Source of the DNA: Candidatus Cloacimonadota bacterium | GTDB taxonomy: Bacteria > UBA4055 | Assembly (NCBI GenBank): GCA_002742935.1 | Contig: PDON01000063.1 | Location: forward strand, 1-64,000 | Direction of reading: 5' to 3' | Length of the DNA stretch: 64,000 nt | Part shown: piece after piece, positions 19,220 through 27,997 of the stretch | How positions within the stretch are numbered: position 1 is the first letter of the stretch | Layout: every line of letters starts with the position of its first letter | Position numbers and translations under genes: made by a program | Notes under the pieces: generated by a model | The model's database searches: none | What the model was told of the DNA's origin: nothing | Seen by the model: the letters and a program-made list of their open reading frames with translations, nothing else

Positions 19220-19247
19220 AAAAAAAAGAGGGTTGAAACCAACCCTC
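19220..19247 (-). terminator. Terminator of ferredoxin gene
   Basis: A perfect 8 bp stem, GAGGGTTG and CAACCCTC with an AAAC loop, has an A run on its left side, which is a U run on the minus-strand transcript. It lies 27 bases after the ferredoxin stop. Confidence 0.85.
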
Positions 19248-19273
19248 CTAACTATTGCTTACTAGCAGTAAAA

Positions 19274-19441
19274 CTATTCAGCAGAAATCGCATCTGATGG
19301 ACATGCTGCAACACAAGCACTACAATCAATACAAGTATCAGGATCTATTTTATAGATATCTCCTTCACTAATTGCGTCAACCGGACATTCTGGTAAACAA
19401 GAACCACATGCTATACAAGCGTCACTAATTTTATGAGCCAT
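19274..19441 (-). CDS. 2[4Fe-4S] ferredoxin, 55 residues
   Basis: This gene is easily missed because it is short. The minus strand from ATG at 19441 encodes MAHKISDACIACGSCLPECP, then a linker, then a second cluster motif (CIDCSACVAACP). Both CxxCxxCxxxCP motifs are complete. This is the classic clostridial-type dicluster ferredoxin, a small low-potential electron carrier in the cytosol. GGAG in GTAGGAGTAGAAAATG is a good ribosome site, and a terminator follows at once, so it is a single-gene transcript. It suggests anaerobic or microaerobic redox metabolism. Confidence 0.95.
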   Translation of the reverse strand: MAHKISDACIACGSCLPECPVDAISEGDIYKIDPDTCIDCSACVAACPSDAISAE

Positions 19442-20184
19442 TTTCTACTCCTACATTTAATTTCTAACATTGTTTTAACGAACTTACAATAGTAATATAA
19501 CTATAAACTTTAACCGTGGCAAGAAAAATCTTCATTTTTTTGTAAAAAAACAAAAAAAGTCTCATTTAGAGAATGAAATAGATACTAAGTCTCATTTATA
19601 TACAAATAAACAATACATACAAAAAAAATTAGAACTAAAAGATAATGAGATACTGTATCAAAAAGGACAGTTTTACTTATGCTATTGAGACTACATAAAG
19701 ATAAGAAAAAAGTATGGTTTTAATCAAAAAAATGGTTTAAACAAAAACTAAAAACAATAATATTAGCAATAATAAAAAACACAATATCATGTAACTATAA
19801 ATTTCCCGTCAAAGAAGGATATTATATGAGTAAGGAGAGCAGATATATAAGGGTAGGCATAAAACCTCAATGCTGTTGACTTAAACTATTATTCTCTCCG
19901 TTTTAGCATTACAGTTCTTCTTTTGATTACAAAAGAAGTGCCATAAAAACTCTATTTTGATGCTAATCACAAAGATGGAGAGAAACTAAATTAACTCTAC
20001 ATAGCTTCTTTCTAACAAAAAAAGTGCAAGATTTCTGATAGATATCATTTAAAAATTTTGCACTTTATTCAAAATAATATATACACAAATTATTAAATAG
20101 TTTACCGTTATCCTTTTCTAAAAAAAAACAAATAAAAGCATAGCCTAACTATATTAATATTAAGTTAATAAAATATAAAAATAA
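19442..20184. other. Long intergenic region with hairpins
   Basis: About 740 bases without a convincing gene. CTTCTTTTGATTACAAAAGA (19917-19936, stem completed to 19939) followed by GCCATAAAAA matches a module inside the repeat copies at 10 kb and 55 kb. It lies between TTCTCTCC and GGAGAGAA. A second hairpin at 20028-20067 has AAAGTGCAA/TTGCACTTT arms and could end the deoC transcript. The rest is AT-rich. Confidence 0.5.
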
Positions 20185-20829
20185 TTATCTGTTAATTATT
20201 TGCCTACTCTTAGAACAACCTATTAAATCTGCTCCGGCTTTAACCATGGCTATAGCATCACTATATGTTCTTATTCCCCCGGAAGCTTTTATCTTAAGAT
20301 CACTTCCAAAACGGTTTCTTAAATGCTTAATAACCTTAGGATCTGCTCCACTCTTTGAAAAACCCGTTGATGTCTTTAAATAATCAATACCGCTACTTAG
20401 AATAATCTCTGCAGTATAATCTATCTGATCCAAGTTTAACTCTGAGATTTCAATAATTGCCTTTAAAATATTATCTCCTGCAACTTCCCTAATGGATCTC
20501 ATCTCCTTTTCTAAAAGAGTGTAGTTACCATTCTTTATATGTGAATAATTTATAACAAAGTCTACTTCATCAGCTCCAAGAATTAAAGATCTCTTTACTG
20601 AATCTACCTTTATCTCTAAATCAGAATATCCGAGAGGGAAATCGGATACAGTAACAACCTTTACATAATTACGATCAAAATTTGATCTTATAAAGGAAAG
20701 CATTGAAGAAGGCACAACAATAGATCTTAATCTATTTTCCTTAACAAAATTTATTTCATCAATAATCCTATCTGAAACAACCCCATGAGATAGAATTGTA
20801 TGCTCTATAACTCTATTTAAACTATCCAT
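20185..20829 (-). CDS. deoC: Deoxyribose-phosphate aldolase
   Basis: This is a class I aldolase of the TIM-barrel DeoC family. The Schiff-base lysine sits in DYLKTSTGFSKSGA, the activating lysine in KIKASGGIRTYSDA, and DEVDFVINYS is the family's DxV(I/M)N strand. It splits 2-deoxyribose-5-phosphate into acetaldehyde and glyceraldehyde-3-phosphate in nucleoside salvage. I choose ATG 20829 (214 residues, MDSLNRVIEHTIL), which matches the Bacillus-like start; an in-frame ATG at 20844 would add five residues, and neither has a strong ribosome site. It lies just downstream of cvpA on the same strand. Confidence 0.9.
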   Translation of the reverse strand: MDSLNRVIEHTILSHGVVSDRIIDEINFVKENRLRSIVVPSSMLSFIRSNFDRNYVKVVTVSDFPLGYSDLEIKVDSVKRSLILGADEVDFVINYSHIKNGNYTLLEKEMRSIREVAGDNILKAIIEISELNLDQIDYTAEIILSSGIDYLKTSTGFSKSGADPKVIKHLRNRFGSDLKIKASGGIRTYSDAIAMVKAGADLIGCSKSRQIINR

Positions 20830-20871
20830 AATTATCTCTTTCATATAGGGAATAGTAAAAGAAGGGTAGTA

Positions 20872-21687
20872 TTATCTACCCTTTTCCATTGATTCTATTT
20901 TCTTTTTAACTCTATTTGACATATATGCTTTAAAATCATCTCTTATAGGATCAAGAAGAGTAGAAAATTTATAGAGTATGTAACCAATGTTGGATCTTTT
21001 GACAATAGTTTCAGACTCCACTACCTTAGTAGTATCAGATGGTATAGTATCGTTTCCGGTAAGTACTTTGGTAATATTATTGAGATCTTTAACCTTATCT
21101 AAGGCTTTCTTAGAAACCTCTTTCATATCAGATTCAATCTCTTTCATATCCTTTTGAACCTCTTTTATAGTATCCCCTACTCCATCTTTAACTTTTTCCT
21201 CATTAACTACCAACTCCTTGTTAGTACTGTCATTACTAGCAGCCATAGTTTCAACACGAGAAGGTTCATCAGCAGTAAAGTTCATAAAGAAACCTTCCCA
21301 AGGAGTTAATCTTACAATAAATACCAAAACGGTTAAAAGAAGCAAACCTTTTACAGCTCCTACTAAAATACCGAAAACTCTATTCACAACGGATACAGTT
21401 ATATAATCTCTGGGTCTAAAGAAAAGACTCCCTATTATTCTAAAAACAAGGAAAAGAGCAAAAAATAGGACTACTCCACTAATGAAAGAGATTAAACTTT
21501 TATCATAATCTTTATAAGCCTCCAATGTGAAAAGATAATCCACGGCAAAGATAGTTAATCTTGAAGTAAACAGTATGGAAGCAAGTAAGCCAATTACTAC
21601 GGAAATATTACTTGTAAAGCCTTTTTTGTAACCACCGTAAGCAGAAAACGAAATAAATAGTACAATCACTATGTCAAGTAGATTCAT
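20872..21687 (-). CDS. cvpA: CvpA family membrane protein
   Basis: The 271-residue protein opens with the CvpA pattern MNLLDIVIVLFISFSAYGGYKKGF, followed by four hydrophobic helices with GLLASILFTSRLT and NRVFGILVGAVKGLLLL, the conserved second motif. The C-terminal ~110 residues are a charged, Lys/Glu/Asp-rich region predicted to be helical or coiled-coil, longer than in E. coli CvpA (~162 residues). The family is linked to colicin V production and cell-envelope stress tolerance, with unknown mechanism. It precedes deoC and probably shares its transcript. Confidence 0.8.
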   Translation of the reverse strand: MNLLDIVIVLFISFSAYGGYKKGFTSNISVVIGLLASILFTSRLTIFAVDYLFTLEAYKDYDKSLISFISGVVLFFALFLVFRIIGSLFFRPRDYITVSVVNRVFGILVGAVKGLLLLTVLVFIVRLTPWEGFFMNFTADEPSRVETMAASNDSTNKELVVNEEKVKDGVGDTIKEVQKDMKEIESDMKEVSKKALDKVKDLNNITKVLTGNDTIPSDTTKVVESETIVKRSNIGYILYKFSTLLDPIRDDFKAYMSNRVKKKIESMEKGR

Positions 21688-22220
21688 AACCTCTCCAAAA
21701 AATTACTAATTTAACTTTTACTTTCAAAATCATCTTGAATGAACAATAGAAGAGTAAAGATGATTAAATTTTTATAATGAGAAAACTACACGCTATCACT
21801 ACCTTATGTTTGAATCAAAAGAGTTTGCACATAGGAAGTAATAAAACGGTTAGGATTAATAAAATAATCCTAGATTTTAATAAATCCAAATATAAAAAGC
21901 AGTATATTGACTATAACATAATTTTGAGATGTTTGACAACATAGATCTCGTTCCTTATATTTACCCACCAATGAGCTAACTTAATTTAAAGGTTACTGTC
22001 TGAATTATTAACAAATAAAAATACAGATATTATGAATTTTAGATAAAGTAAAAACTATTAAGAATCTACAATAAATTTCAAAGTATAGCTTTTATAATTT
22101 CGGTTTTGTATTAATTGTTATATTGAAAATTAAAGTTGATTTATAACAAAGAGAGTGATAAAAAATTAGTGTTTAATTTATATAACTCGCTTTTTAATAA
22201 AATTAGGAGGAAAGTAGAGT
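21688..22220. other. Intergenic region upstream of nadA
   Basis: About 530 AT-rich bases between divergent genes. TAGGATTA/TAATCCTA (21852-21873) is a small hairpin. A strong AGGAGG lies before nadA. No riboswitch or repeat-family copy was recognised. Confidence 0.4.
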
Positions 22221-23177
22221 ATGCAGTTGGAAGATTATAAGAAAATGGGTGAAAAAGAGCTTATTGAAAGAATTAATAAGGCTAAAAAAGAAAAAAATGC
22301 TGTTATTTTAGTTCATAACTATCAGAGATTAAATATACATCAGGTCGCAGATTTTTTGGGAGATTCTTTTACTCTTGCTCAAAAAGGATCAGAAACTGAA
22401 GCAGATATGATTATTTTTTGTGGTATAGATTTTATGGCTGAAACTGTTAAGATCCTCTCTCCAGAAAAAAGAGTAATAGTTCCAGATAAAAATGCTGAAT
22501 CGACAGTTACTTTTATGCCTAATGTTGAAGAGTTGAAAAAGTTAAGAGATGAAAATCCCAATGCTAAAATTATAACACATATAGATTCCTATGCCAGTAT
22601 AAAGGCAGAGTCTGATGTAATCTGCACTTCATCAAATGCAGTAAAAATTGTTGAACACTATAAGGATGAAAAAATTATTTTCTGTCCTGATAAAAATTTA
22701 GGTGAGTATTGCAGAGATCTTACAGGAGCTGATATTACCCTATGGAATGGCCATTGCTCTTTACATAATGAGTTTAGTGAGGGTGATATTTTTATAGCTA
22801 AATATGAGCATCCAAACTGCTTACTATTAGCCCACCCAAAATCACCAACAGAGGTTTTGGAGAGAGCTGATTTTATAGGCTCTACTTCGCAGATAATCCA
22901 ATTTGTTGAGGATAATCAAGATCTTATAAATGAGAAAGCCGGAGTTTTAATAGGAACAGAGGTTGAAGTAGCTAAAATGCTTCAAAAAAGATTTCCAAAT
23001 AAGCCTATCTTTCCACTGGCAGATCATGCAGTATCTGAAAAAATGAAACTTACGACACTGGCAAAGATATGTTATGCTATTGAAAATGGGGCTCATGAAA
23101 TAGAGGTGGATAAAGAGGTTAGTGAAAAAGCTTTAAAAGCATTAGATAAAATGGTTGAATTAGATAAGATCTCCTAA
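22221..23177 (+). CDS. nadA: Quinolinate synthase, one cluster cysteine replaced
   Basis: The 318-residue protein matches NadA throughout: VHNYQR, FCGIDFMAET (first cluster Cys), CTSSNAVKIVEH, CPDKNLGEYC, WNGHC (second cluster Cys), ADFIGSTSQII and IGTEVEV. NadA condenses iminoaspartate with dihydroxyacetone phosphate to make quinolinate for NAD, using a [4Fe-4S] cluster with three Cys ligands. Where the third ligand normally lies (A-I-C-P-N-M-K) this protein reads AVSEKMK, a Ser for Cys change that needs one base (TCT versus TGT). Other Cys residues lie nearby. nadB and nadC are not in the window. Strong ribosome site AGGAGG upstream. Confidence 0.88.
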   Translation: MQLEDYKKMGEKELIERINKAKKEKNAVILVHNYQRLNIHQVADFLGDSFTLAQKGSETEADMIIFCGIDFMAETVKILSPEKRVIVPDKNAESTVTFMPNVEELKKLRDENPNAKIITHIDSYASIKAESDVICTSSNAVKIVEHYKDEKIIFCPDKNLGEYCRDLTGADITLWNGHCSLHNEFSEGDIFIAKYEHPNCLLLAHPKSPTEVLERADFIGSTSQIIQFVEDNQDLINEKAGVLIGTEVEVAKMLQKRFPNKPIFPLADHAVSEKMKLTTLAKICYAIENGAHEIEVDKEVSEKALKALDKMVELDKIS

Positions 23178-23220
23178 AAGGGATCAGTAAGATATATTTA
23201 ATAATTTATGCAGGCATTTT

Positions 23221-23715
23221 TTATTCACTATAGATATGTCGTTTTTTCATATCTTCATAGATCCAAACCATTCTGTCTAAAAACCACATTTTAGATAAGT
23301 AAATCATTACCATTCCAATAATCGTTAAGCTTATCCGGAGCTTCCATAATCCAACAATTAAGACAATTACACCTATTATTTGCAAAATTGTTAAAATTAG
23401 GATTAGTGTATTATGTTGATTAGGAACTTTATTTTCCTTACGCTCAGACCAATATCTCTCACCCAATACAGACTTTGAAGCCCAGTTATCAAACTTCTTA
23501 GGTTTTTTAAATAAGGTTGGGTTAATAATTAGCCAAACAATAATAACTGTTATGGGAATTAAACAATACCAACTTATCCAAACTCTTGACCAAATTGCTA
23601 AAACTAAAAACGGTAAAGTTAAAAATCTTGTCCATACAGATAAAGGGTTTGCATGTTTTAACCAACTATCCCCTTTTAGCTTAAATATTTGTGCTATTTG
23701 CTTTTCTAAACTCAT
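23221..23715 (-). CDS. DUF6653-like membrane protein
   Basis: The 164-residue protein has four hydrophobic segments in two pairs and a HANPLSVWTRF motif near residue 21, then FDNWASKSVLGERYW in the central loop and a C-terminal MVWIYEDMKKR. This arrangement fits the small uncharacterised DUF6653 family. No function is known. It converges with nadA. Confidence 0.6.
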   Translation of the reverse strand: MSLEKQIAQIFKLKGDSWLKHANPLSVWTRFLTLPFLVLAIWSRVWISWYCLIPITVIIVWLIINPTLFKKPKKFDNWASKSVLGERYWSERKENKVPNQHNTLILILTILQIIGVIVLIVGLWKLRISLTIIGMVMIYLSKMWFLDRMVWIYEDMKKRHIYSE

Positions 23716-23784
23716 AAACTTTCTTGAATTTAATAATAGGAAAGAATTACTTTCTCTTTTTATAGCTTCACTCTTTACCTATAA

Positions 23785-23816
23785 CAAAAAAAGGTCGAAA
23801 AATCGACCCTTTTTTA
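23785..23816 (-). terminator. Terminator of trigger factor operon
   Basis: AAGGTCGA/TCGACCCTT stem with A and T runs on both sides, 20 bases after the tig stop. It could act in both directions. Confidence 0.8.
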
Positions 23817-23836
23817 TTAAATACTCAAATAAAAAA

Positions 23837-25147
23837 CTACTCCTTAGTTTCAGATTCCTCTGCAGGAGTTTCTTCAACTTCAGGTGTTTCAGGTACTGTA
23901 AGCTTATCAACCATAATAATAGTATTATTATTTTTAAGAACATCATTTAATTTTGTCTCTAAAAGATCTTGAATAAGCATATTCTTCTTATCTCTTGGAG
24001 CGTAATATTTCTTGATTTTTTTGATATCAATTTTAGTATCTTCACTCATCTGCTTAAAGTGATTATCAATATCCTCTTTCTCAACCTTAAGATTTTCAGC
24101 TTCTATTATAGCCTCTCTCACATACTGCCATCTTATAGTATTTACAGCACCTTCTTGATAAACAGTTTTCAGAACATCATCTTCAATATTCATGTCTCCA
24201 AACTGATTCTTGGCATTTTGAATCATATTTGATACATAGTTGTCCAGTAAGGTAGGAGGTACTTCAAAGCTGTAGTTTTGATTAATTTTCTCCTTAAGAG
24301 AACCTAACATATCTCCTTCAGCTTTTCTTTTTTTATTCTTGAGAATATTCTCTTTAATTTCAGATTTAAATGCTTCAGCAGATTCAAACTTTTTATCTAT
24401 ATTTTTAACAAACTCATCGTTAAAATCAGGAAGAGTTTTTTCTTCAACAGACTCAATCTTAACCTCAAACTCAACATTTTTTCCGGAAAACTCTTTATTT
24501 GGATGATTTTCAGGGAAATTAAGAGATAGCACCTTTTCGTCACCCTTTTTAAGACCTAAAATCTGATCATCAACCTCTTTTTCAGCAGGATTTTTACCAA
24601 GCTCAATAGTTCTGTCTTCCCAGTTTTCTGTTCCCTTAAGTCTCATTTTAATCTTAGCAACTGAACCTTCAACAATTTCGGTATCAACAGGTTTTAAAGT
24701 AGCAAAATCATTTCTTAATCTATCTACCTCTTTGTTTAACTCATCATCAGTAACAGAAACATTAAGCATCTCAACTTCAAGACCTTTGTAGCTTCCTAAA
24801 TCAAATTCAGGATGAACCTCAACATAAGCAACAAACTCAAGATCTTTACCTTCTTCAGCTTTAAGCTCATCAATTCTACCTTGAGATATAGGTATAATTT
24901 CATTCTCTTTTAAAAAGTTTGAGTATGAATCACTGATAGCTTTATCAACACTTTCAGCTTCAATAGATTGCTTGTACATCTTTTCAATAAGTTCCAAAGG
25001 GGCTTTACCTTTTCTAAACCCATCAATCTTTGCGTTTTTCTTAACATTATGAAGACTCTTATTATAGTACTCTTTCATCTCATCAACTGAAACAGTGAAA
25101 GATATCTTCTTTTCGTAATCTTTAGATTTGATTACTTCAGTTTTCAT
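23837..25147 (-). CDS. tig: Trigger factor
   Basis: The 436-residue ribosome-associated chaperone has the N-terminal domain with the ribosome-binding GFRKGKAPLELI signature, a central FKBP-like domain (GSVAKIKMRLKGTENWED through FEVKIESVEEKTLPDFNDEF) and the C-terminal helical arms. It shields nascent chains at the exit tunnel. I place the start at ATG 25147, with AGGAG seven bases upstream; a longer reading to 25204 adds residues with no homology and overlaps the upstream gene. It overlaps the end of the CNNM/CBS gene by 11 bp. The acidic C-terminal tail EVEETPAEESETKE is unusual but harmless. Confidence 0.92.
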   Translation of the reverse strand: MKTEVIKSKDYEKKISFTVSVDEMKEYYNKSLHNVKKNAKIDGFRKGKAPLELIEKMYKQSIEAESVDKAISDSYSNFLKENEIIPISQGRIDELKAEEGKDLEFVAYVEVHPEFDLGSYKGLEVEMLNVSVTDDELNKEVDRLRNDFATLKPVDTEIVEGSVAKIKMRLKGTENWEDRTIELGKNPAEKEVDDQILGLKKGDEKVLSLNFPENHPNKEFSGKNVEFEVKIESVEEKTLPDFNDEFVKNIDKKFESAEAFKSEIKENILKNKKRKAEGDMLGSLKEKINQNYSFEVPPTLLDNYVSNMIQNAKNQFGDMNIEDDVLKTVYQEGAVNTIRWQYVREAIIEAENLKVEKEDIDNHFKQMSEDTKIDIKKIKKYYAPRDKKNMLIQDLLETKLNDVLKNNNTIIMVDKLTVPETPEVEETPAEESETKE

Positions 25148-26441
25148 TTTCAGACTCCTTATCTTTAACTTCCACTCTAACCCATCCAATCCTCTGCTTC
25201 TCAAGTGAAAGAATTGTAAATATTAGATTATCATGGTATTTTTTATCACCAACATCAGGAACTTCTCCAAATATATAGTAGAGAAATCCACCTAAGCTTT
25301 CAAAATCTTCATCTTCAGGAAGTTCAATTTTTAAGATCTCATTTACATCATCAATAGGGATCTTAGCATCAAACTCATAAACACCTTCCTCAATCTCTTT
25401 GTACAACTTCTCATCATCATCAAACTCATCTTGAATTTCACCAACAATCTCCTCAATGATATCCTCCAAGGTTATCATACCTGAAGTTCCGCCATACTCA
25501 TCAACCACAACTGCAAAGTGAATCTTTTCTTTCTGAAACATTCTAAGAAGATCACCAATATCTTTTGATTCAGGAATGAAGGTAACTTCCCTGAGAACCC
25601 TTTTAAGCTCTATCTTCTCATTTCTCATATCAAGATAGCTTAAAAGGTCTTTAATATATAAAATACCTATGATATTGTCAATATTTTCATTGTATACAGG
25701 GATTCTTGAAAAACCATATTCCTCAAAAAAAGCTATCAACTCATTTATTGTTATATCTTCAGGAACAGCCTTCATATCAACACGAGGAACCATTATATCT
25801 TTGGCATTTTTATCACCAAATTCCATAATTTGGTTTATCATCTGTTGCTCATCCTCCTCAAGACCCTCTGCACCATCTGTTTCTATAATTGCTCCTATAG
25901 CCTTTAAATTTATGGCAGCACCCTTTGAAAGACCCTTTCCACCTTTAAGATCTATGAGTTTAACCATCTTATTTATAACAAAGGTTATAGGGTAAAATAT
26001 TGCCATAAAAAGAGAGATTGGAGCATAAACAAATTTACAAAATCTTACATTATTACTTATGGCAAAAAGTTTAGGAATAATCTCACCTATCAAAAGAATC
26101 ATAGTACCCACAAAGAGAACATCTATAACAGTAACCCAAGTTTCAGGAATATGTAGTGTTTGATTGAAATGGGAAGAGATAGAGTGAGCAAGAATTGCAA
26201 TTGTTACATTAACCAGATTATTACCTAGAAGAAATGTAATCAAAAGTTGATCAGAACTACTTTTTAAAAGATTAGCTATCTTTCTCTCAATTTTACTCTC
26301 AGATTCAGCCATTCTATCAATATCTTTTTGTGTAAGACTCATGAAAGCTGACTCAGATCCCGAAAAAAGGATACTGAAAGGAAACAACATGACAAAGGCT
26401 ACAATCTGATAATAGATTAGGCCGGTCGAAGGAGGCTCCAT
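25137..26441 (-). CDS. CNNM/CorC-type membrane protein with CBS pair
   Basis: The 434-residue protein has an N-terminal CNNM (DUF21) domain of about four membrane segments (FSGSESAFMSLTQ, LLGNNLVNVTIA, GEIIPKLFAI). A tandem CBS domain follows (MVPRVDMKAVPEDITINEL and VVDEYGGTSGMITLEDIIEEIVGEI), then a CorC/HlyC C-terminal domain. Homologues export or regulate Mg2+ or cobalt; older annotation calls them hemolysin-like. It is translationally coupled to tig downstream. Confidence 0.88.
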   Translation of the reverse strand: MEPPSTGLIYYQIVAFVMLFPFSILFSGSESAFMSLTQKDIDRMAESESKIERKIANLLKSSSDQLLITFLLGNNLVNVTIAILAHSISSHFNQTLHIPETWVTVIDVLFVGTMILLIGEIIPKLFAISNNVRFCKFVYAPISLFMAIFYPITFVINKMVKLIDLKGGKGLSKGAAINLKAIGAIIETDGAEGLEEDEQQMINQIMEFGDKNAKDIMVPRVDMKAVPEDITINELIAFFEEYGFSRIPVYNENIDNIIGILYIKDLLSYLDMRNEKIELKRVLREVTFIPESKDIGDLLRMFQKEKIHFAVVVDEYGGTSGMITLEDIIEEIVGEIQDEFDDDEKLYKEIEEGVYEFDAKIPIDDVNEILKIELPEDEDFESLGGFLYYIFGEVPDVGDKKYHDNLIFTILSLEKQRIGWVRVEVKDKESENEN

Positions 26442-26974
26442 AAAAGTTTTCCTAAAATTAGTTTAACATAATCTCCAGATTTCAGCGTACATCAACTTAA
26501 AATCTTTGGGTAAGGTTGAATGTAATATTTTGATATCAAAAAATAAAATGTTTTTTTTATAATAAATAACAATCTTTTTCCTACTTAGGTTCTACTGAAA
26601 AAGGTTTAATTTTGATCACATTTAATCTGTATTTGAGATAAAAGAGAAGGGATCTTATATATGATTATAGCTTTTGTTTCCTTAGAGAGCCTCAGGGTAC
26701 GGTCTTTTATACATATATTTATACTTATCATGCTAAATATTAGATAAACACTTAATATTGAACTAAGGTTAGTATATAAAGATTGCACTCTTTATGCACC
26801 ATTATTTTCTATTTAACTTCCGTGTTTATAATATTTTAAGGGCAGATTCTAATTAGTAAAAAATCTTACTTAGAAAGGGAAAGTGGTTAAAACTTTACAG
26901 AAATAAAAAAGCAACTCTTTTGATAGATTACAATAAGTGCTAATTGATAAAAATGGAGAGTAAAACTCTCCATT
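26442..26974. other. Intergenic region with a degraded repeat copy
   Basis: About 530 bases between two leftward genes. It contains family B copy B3 (26621-26771) and the hairpin terminator of the receiver gene at its right edge. No gene found. Confidence 0.5.
26621..26771 (+). mobile_element. MITE-like element, family B copy B3 (degraded)
   Basis: The left end reads AATCTGTATTTGAGATAA and the right end, complemented, TAACCTTAGTTCAATATTAA. Both are variants of the family B terminal repeat. Inside are AGCCTCAGGGTACGG, also present in the 55 kb copy, and the sub-terminal TTATACTTATCATGCTAAAT, shared with the copy at 10 kb. No open frame of note. Confidence 0.6.
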
Positions 26975-26975
26975 C
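26950..26975 (-). terminator. Terminator of receiver-domain gene
   Basis: An ATGGAGAG...CTCTCCAT 8 bp stem directly after the stop codon, with AAAA at the left edge (U run on the minus strand transcript). Confidence 0.7.
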
Positions 26976-27361
26976 TATTTAGAAACTAAAACTTTCTCAT
27001 TTATCAAGTCTATTAGATCCAACAGATCCAATGGCTTTTGCATATAGCTAAGCAAATTTAGACTATCAAGAGAATCAGCCATATAATTGTAACCTGATAC
27101 CATAACAATTTTAATATCCGGGAAATCTTTATTTAGCTTCTTTGTAAGCTCTATCCCATCCATTTTTGGCATGAAAAAATCAGTAACCACTAAGGTATAG
27201 TTCTCCCCTTCAAGGCTTTTATCTACAACCTTTTTGTAAGCTTCCTCACCGTTAAATGCCGTATCAGCATCAACACCAAAGAAATCTTTGAACATTTTAG
27301 TAAAAAGATTTACAATCTGGGCTTCATCATCAACAACTAATACAGAAAATTTATTCATCAA
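26975..27361 (-). CDS. Single-domain response regulator (CheY-like)
   Basis: The 128-residue protein is a stand-alone receiver: acidic pair VVDDEAQ near residue 10, phospho-acceptor Asp in VVTDFFMPKMDGIEL, Ser in VMVSGYN and the conserved Lys in MQKPLDL. There is no output domain. It should pass phosphate or act by binding a partner. No kinase gene is adjacent. It is monocistronic with its own terminator. Confidence 0.9.
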   Translation of the reverse strand: MMNKFSVLVVDDEAQIVNLFTKMFKDFFGVDADTAFNGEEAYKKVVDKSLEGENYTLVVTDFFMPKMDGIELTKKLNKDFPDIKIVMVSGYNYMADSLDSLNLLSYMQKPLDLLDLIDLINEKVLVSK

Positions 27362-27535
27362 ATAATCCTAACATAAAGATTAAAAATTATAACAAGTACT
27401 CATAATAATTTAAATTTAGTTTAATTTTGAGTTAAAAACAATATTTTTTTCATTAATTACACTTTTTTAACTATATTTATAATACTGTAATTATTTAAGA
27501 AAAGAAGAAATAATCTTGTTATGAGTATATAAAAA

Positions 27536-27997
27536 TTGATAAAATATAATAAAAAATTTATGATGGAAGCTTTTGATCTTGCCCTCAAAGGTTTTGAAAA
27601 GGGAGAAGTACCAATTGGAGCTGTAATGGTTAGAGATGAAAAAATTATATCTCGCCAGTTCAACAGAGTTGAAGAGCTTAAAGATAGCAGTGCTCACGCT
27701 GAAATCTTGGCTGTAAGAGATTCTAGTGAAAAATTAAAAAATAGTAAACTCGTAAAAACTTCACTATATGTTACTTTGGAACCTTGTATTATGTGTATGA
27801 GTAGCTTAGCTATGGCAAGGGTAGACAACATATATTTTGGAGCCTTCGATAAAAGATTTGGTTTTCTATCAACAGGGTGTTCTATTAATCTCTTGAAAAG
27901 ATTTAATAAAAACATTGTAGTAGAAGGAGGTTTCTTTAAGGAACAATCCTCCTATATCTTAAAAACTTTTTTTAAAATATTGAGAGAAAGAGAGTGA
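27536..27997 (+). CDS. tadA: tRNA-specific adenosine deaminase
   Basis: The 153-residue protein has the cytidine-deaminase-fold zinc site of TadA: HAEILAV (His and catalytic Glu) and LEPCIMCMSSLAMAR (PCxxC), after GEVPIGAVMV. It converts A34 to inosine in tRNA-Arg(ACG). The start is uncertain: TTG at 27536 gives the usual N-terminal helix (YNKKFMMEAFDLAL), while ATG 27560 would shorten it. No clear ribosome site was seen for either. Its stop overlaps the GTG start of the RadC gene by 4 bp (GTGA). Confidence 0.9.
   Translation: MIKYNKKFMMEAFDLALKGFEKGEVPIGAVMVRDEKIISRQFNRVEELKDSSAHAEILAVRDSSEKLKNSKLVKTSLYVTLEPCIMCMSSLAMARVDNIYFGAFDKRFGFLSTGCSINLLKRFNKNIVVEGGFFKEQSSYILKTFFKILRERE

Larger units (their letters stand above)
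18732..19273. other. Intergenic region upstream of adhesin
   Basis: Apart from the cobalamin aptamer (18950-19063) and the ferredoxin terminator (19220-19247), I see no gene here. The ~220 bases between aptamer and the adhesin start have no open frame longer than 16 codons on the minus strand. AGGAG directly precedes the adhesin ATG. Confidence 0.45.

Noticed and set aside
21777..21944. 55-codon rightward frame MRKLHAITT... before nadA
   Set aside because: No ribosome site, no recognisable motif, and such frames arise easily by chance; not called as a gene.
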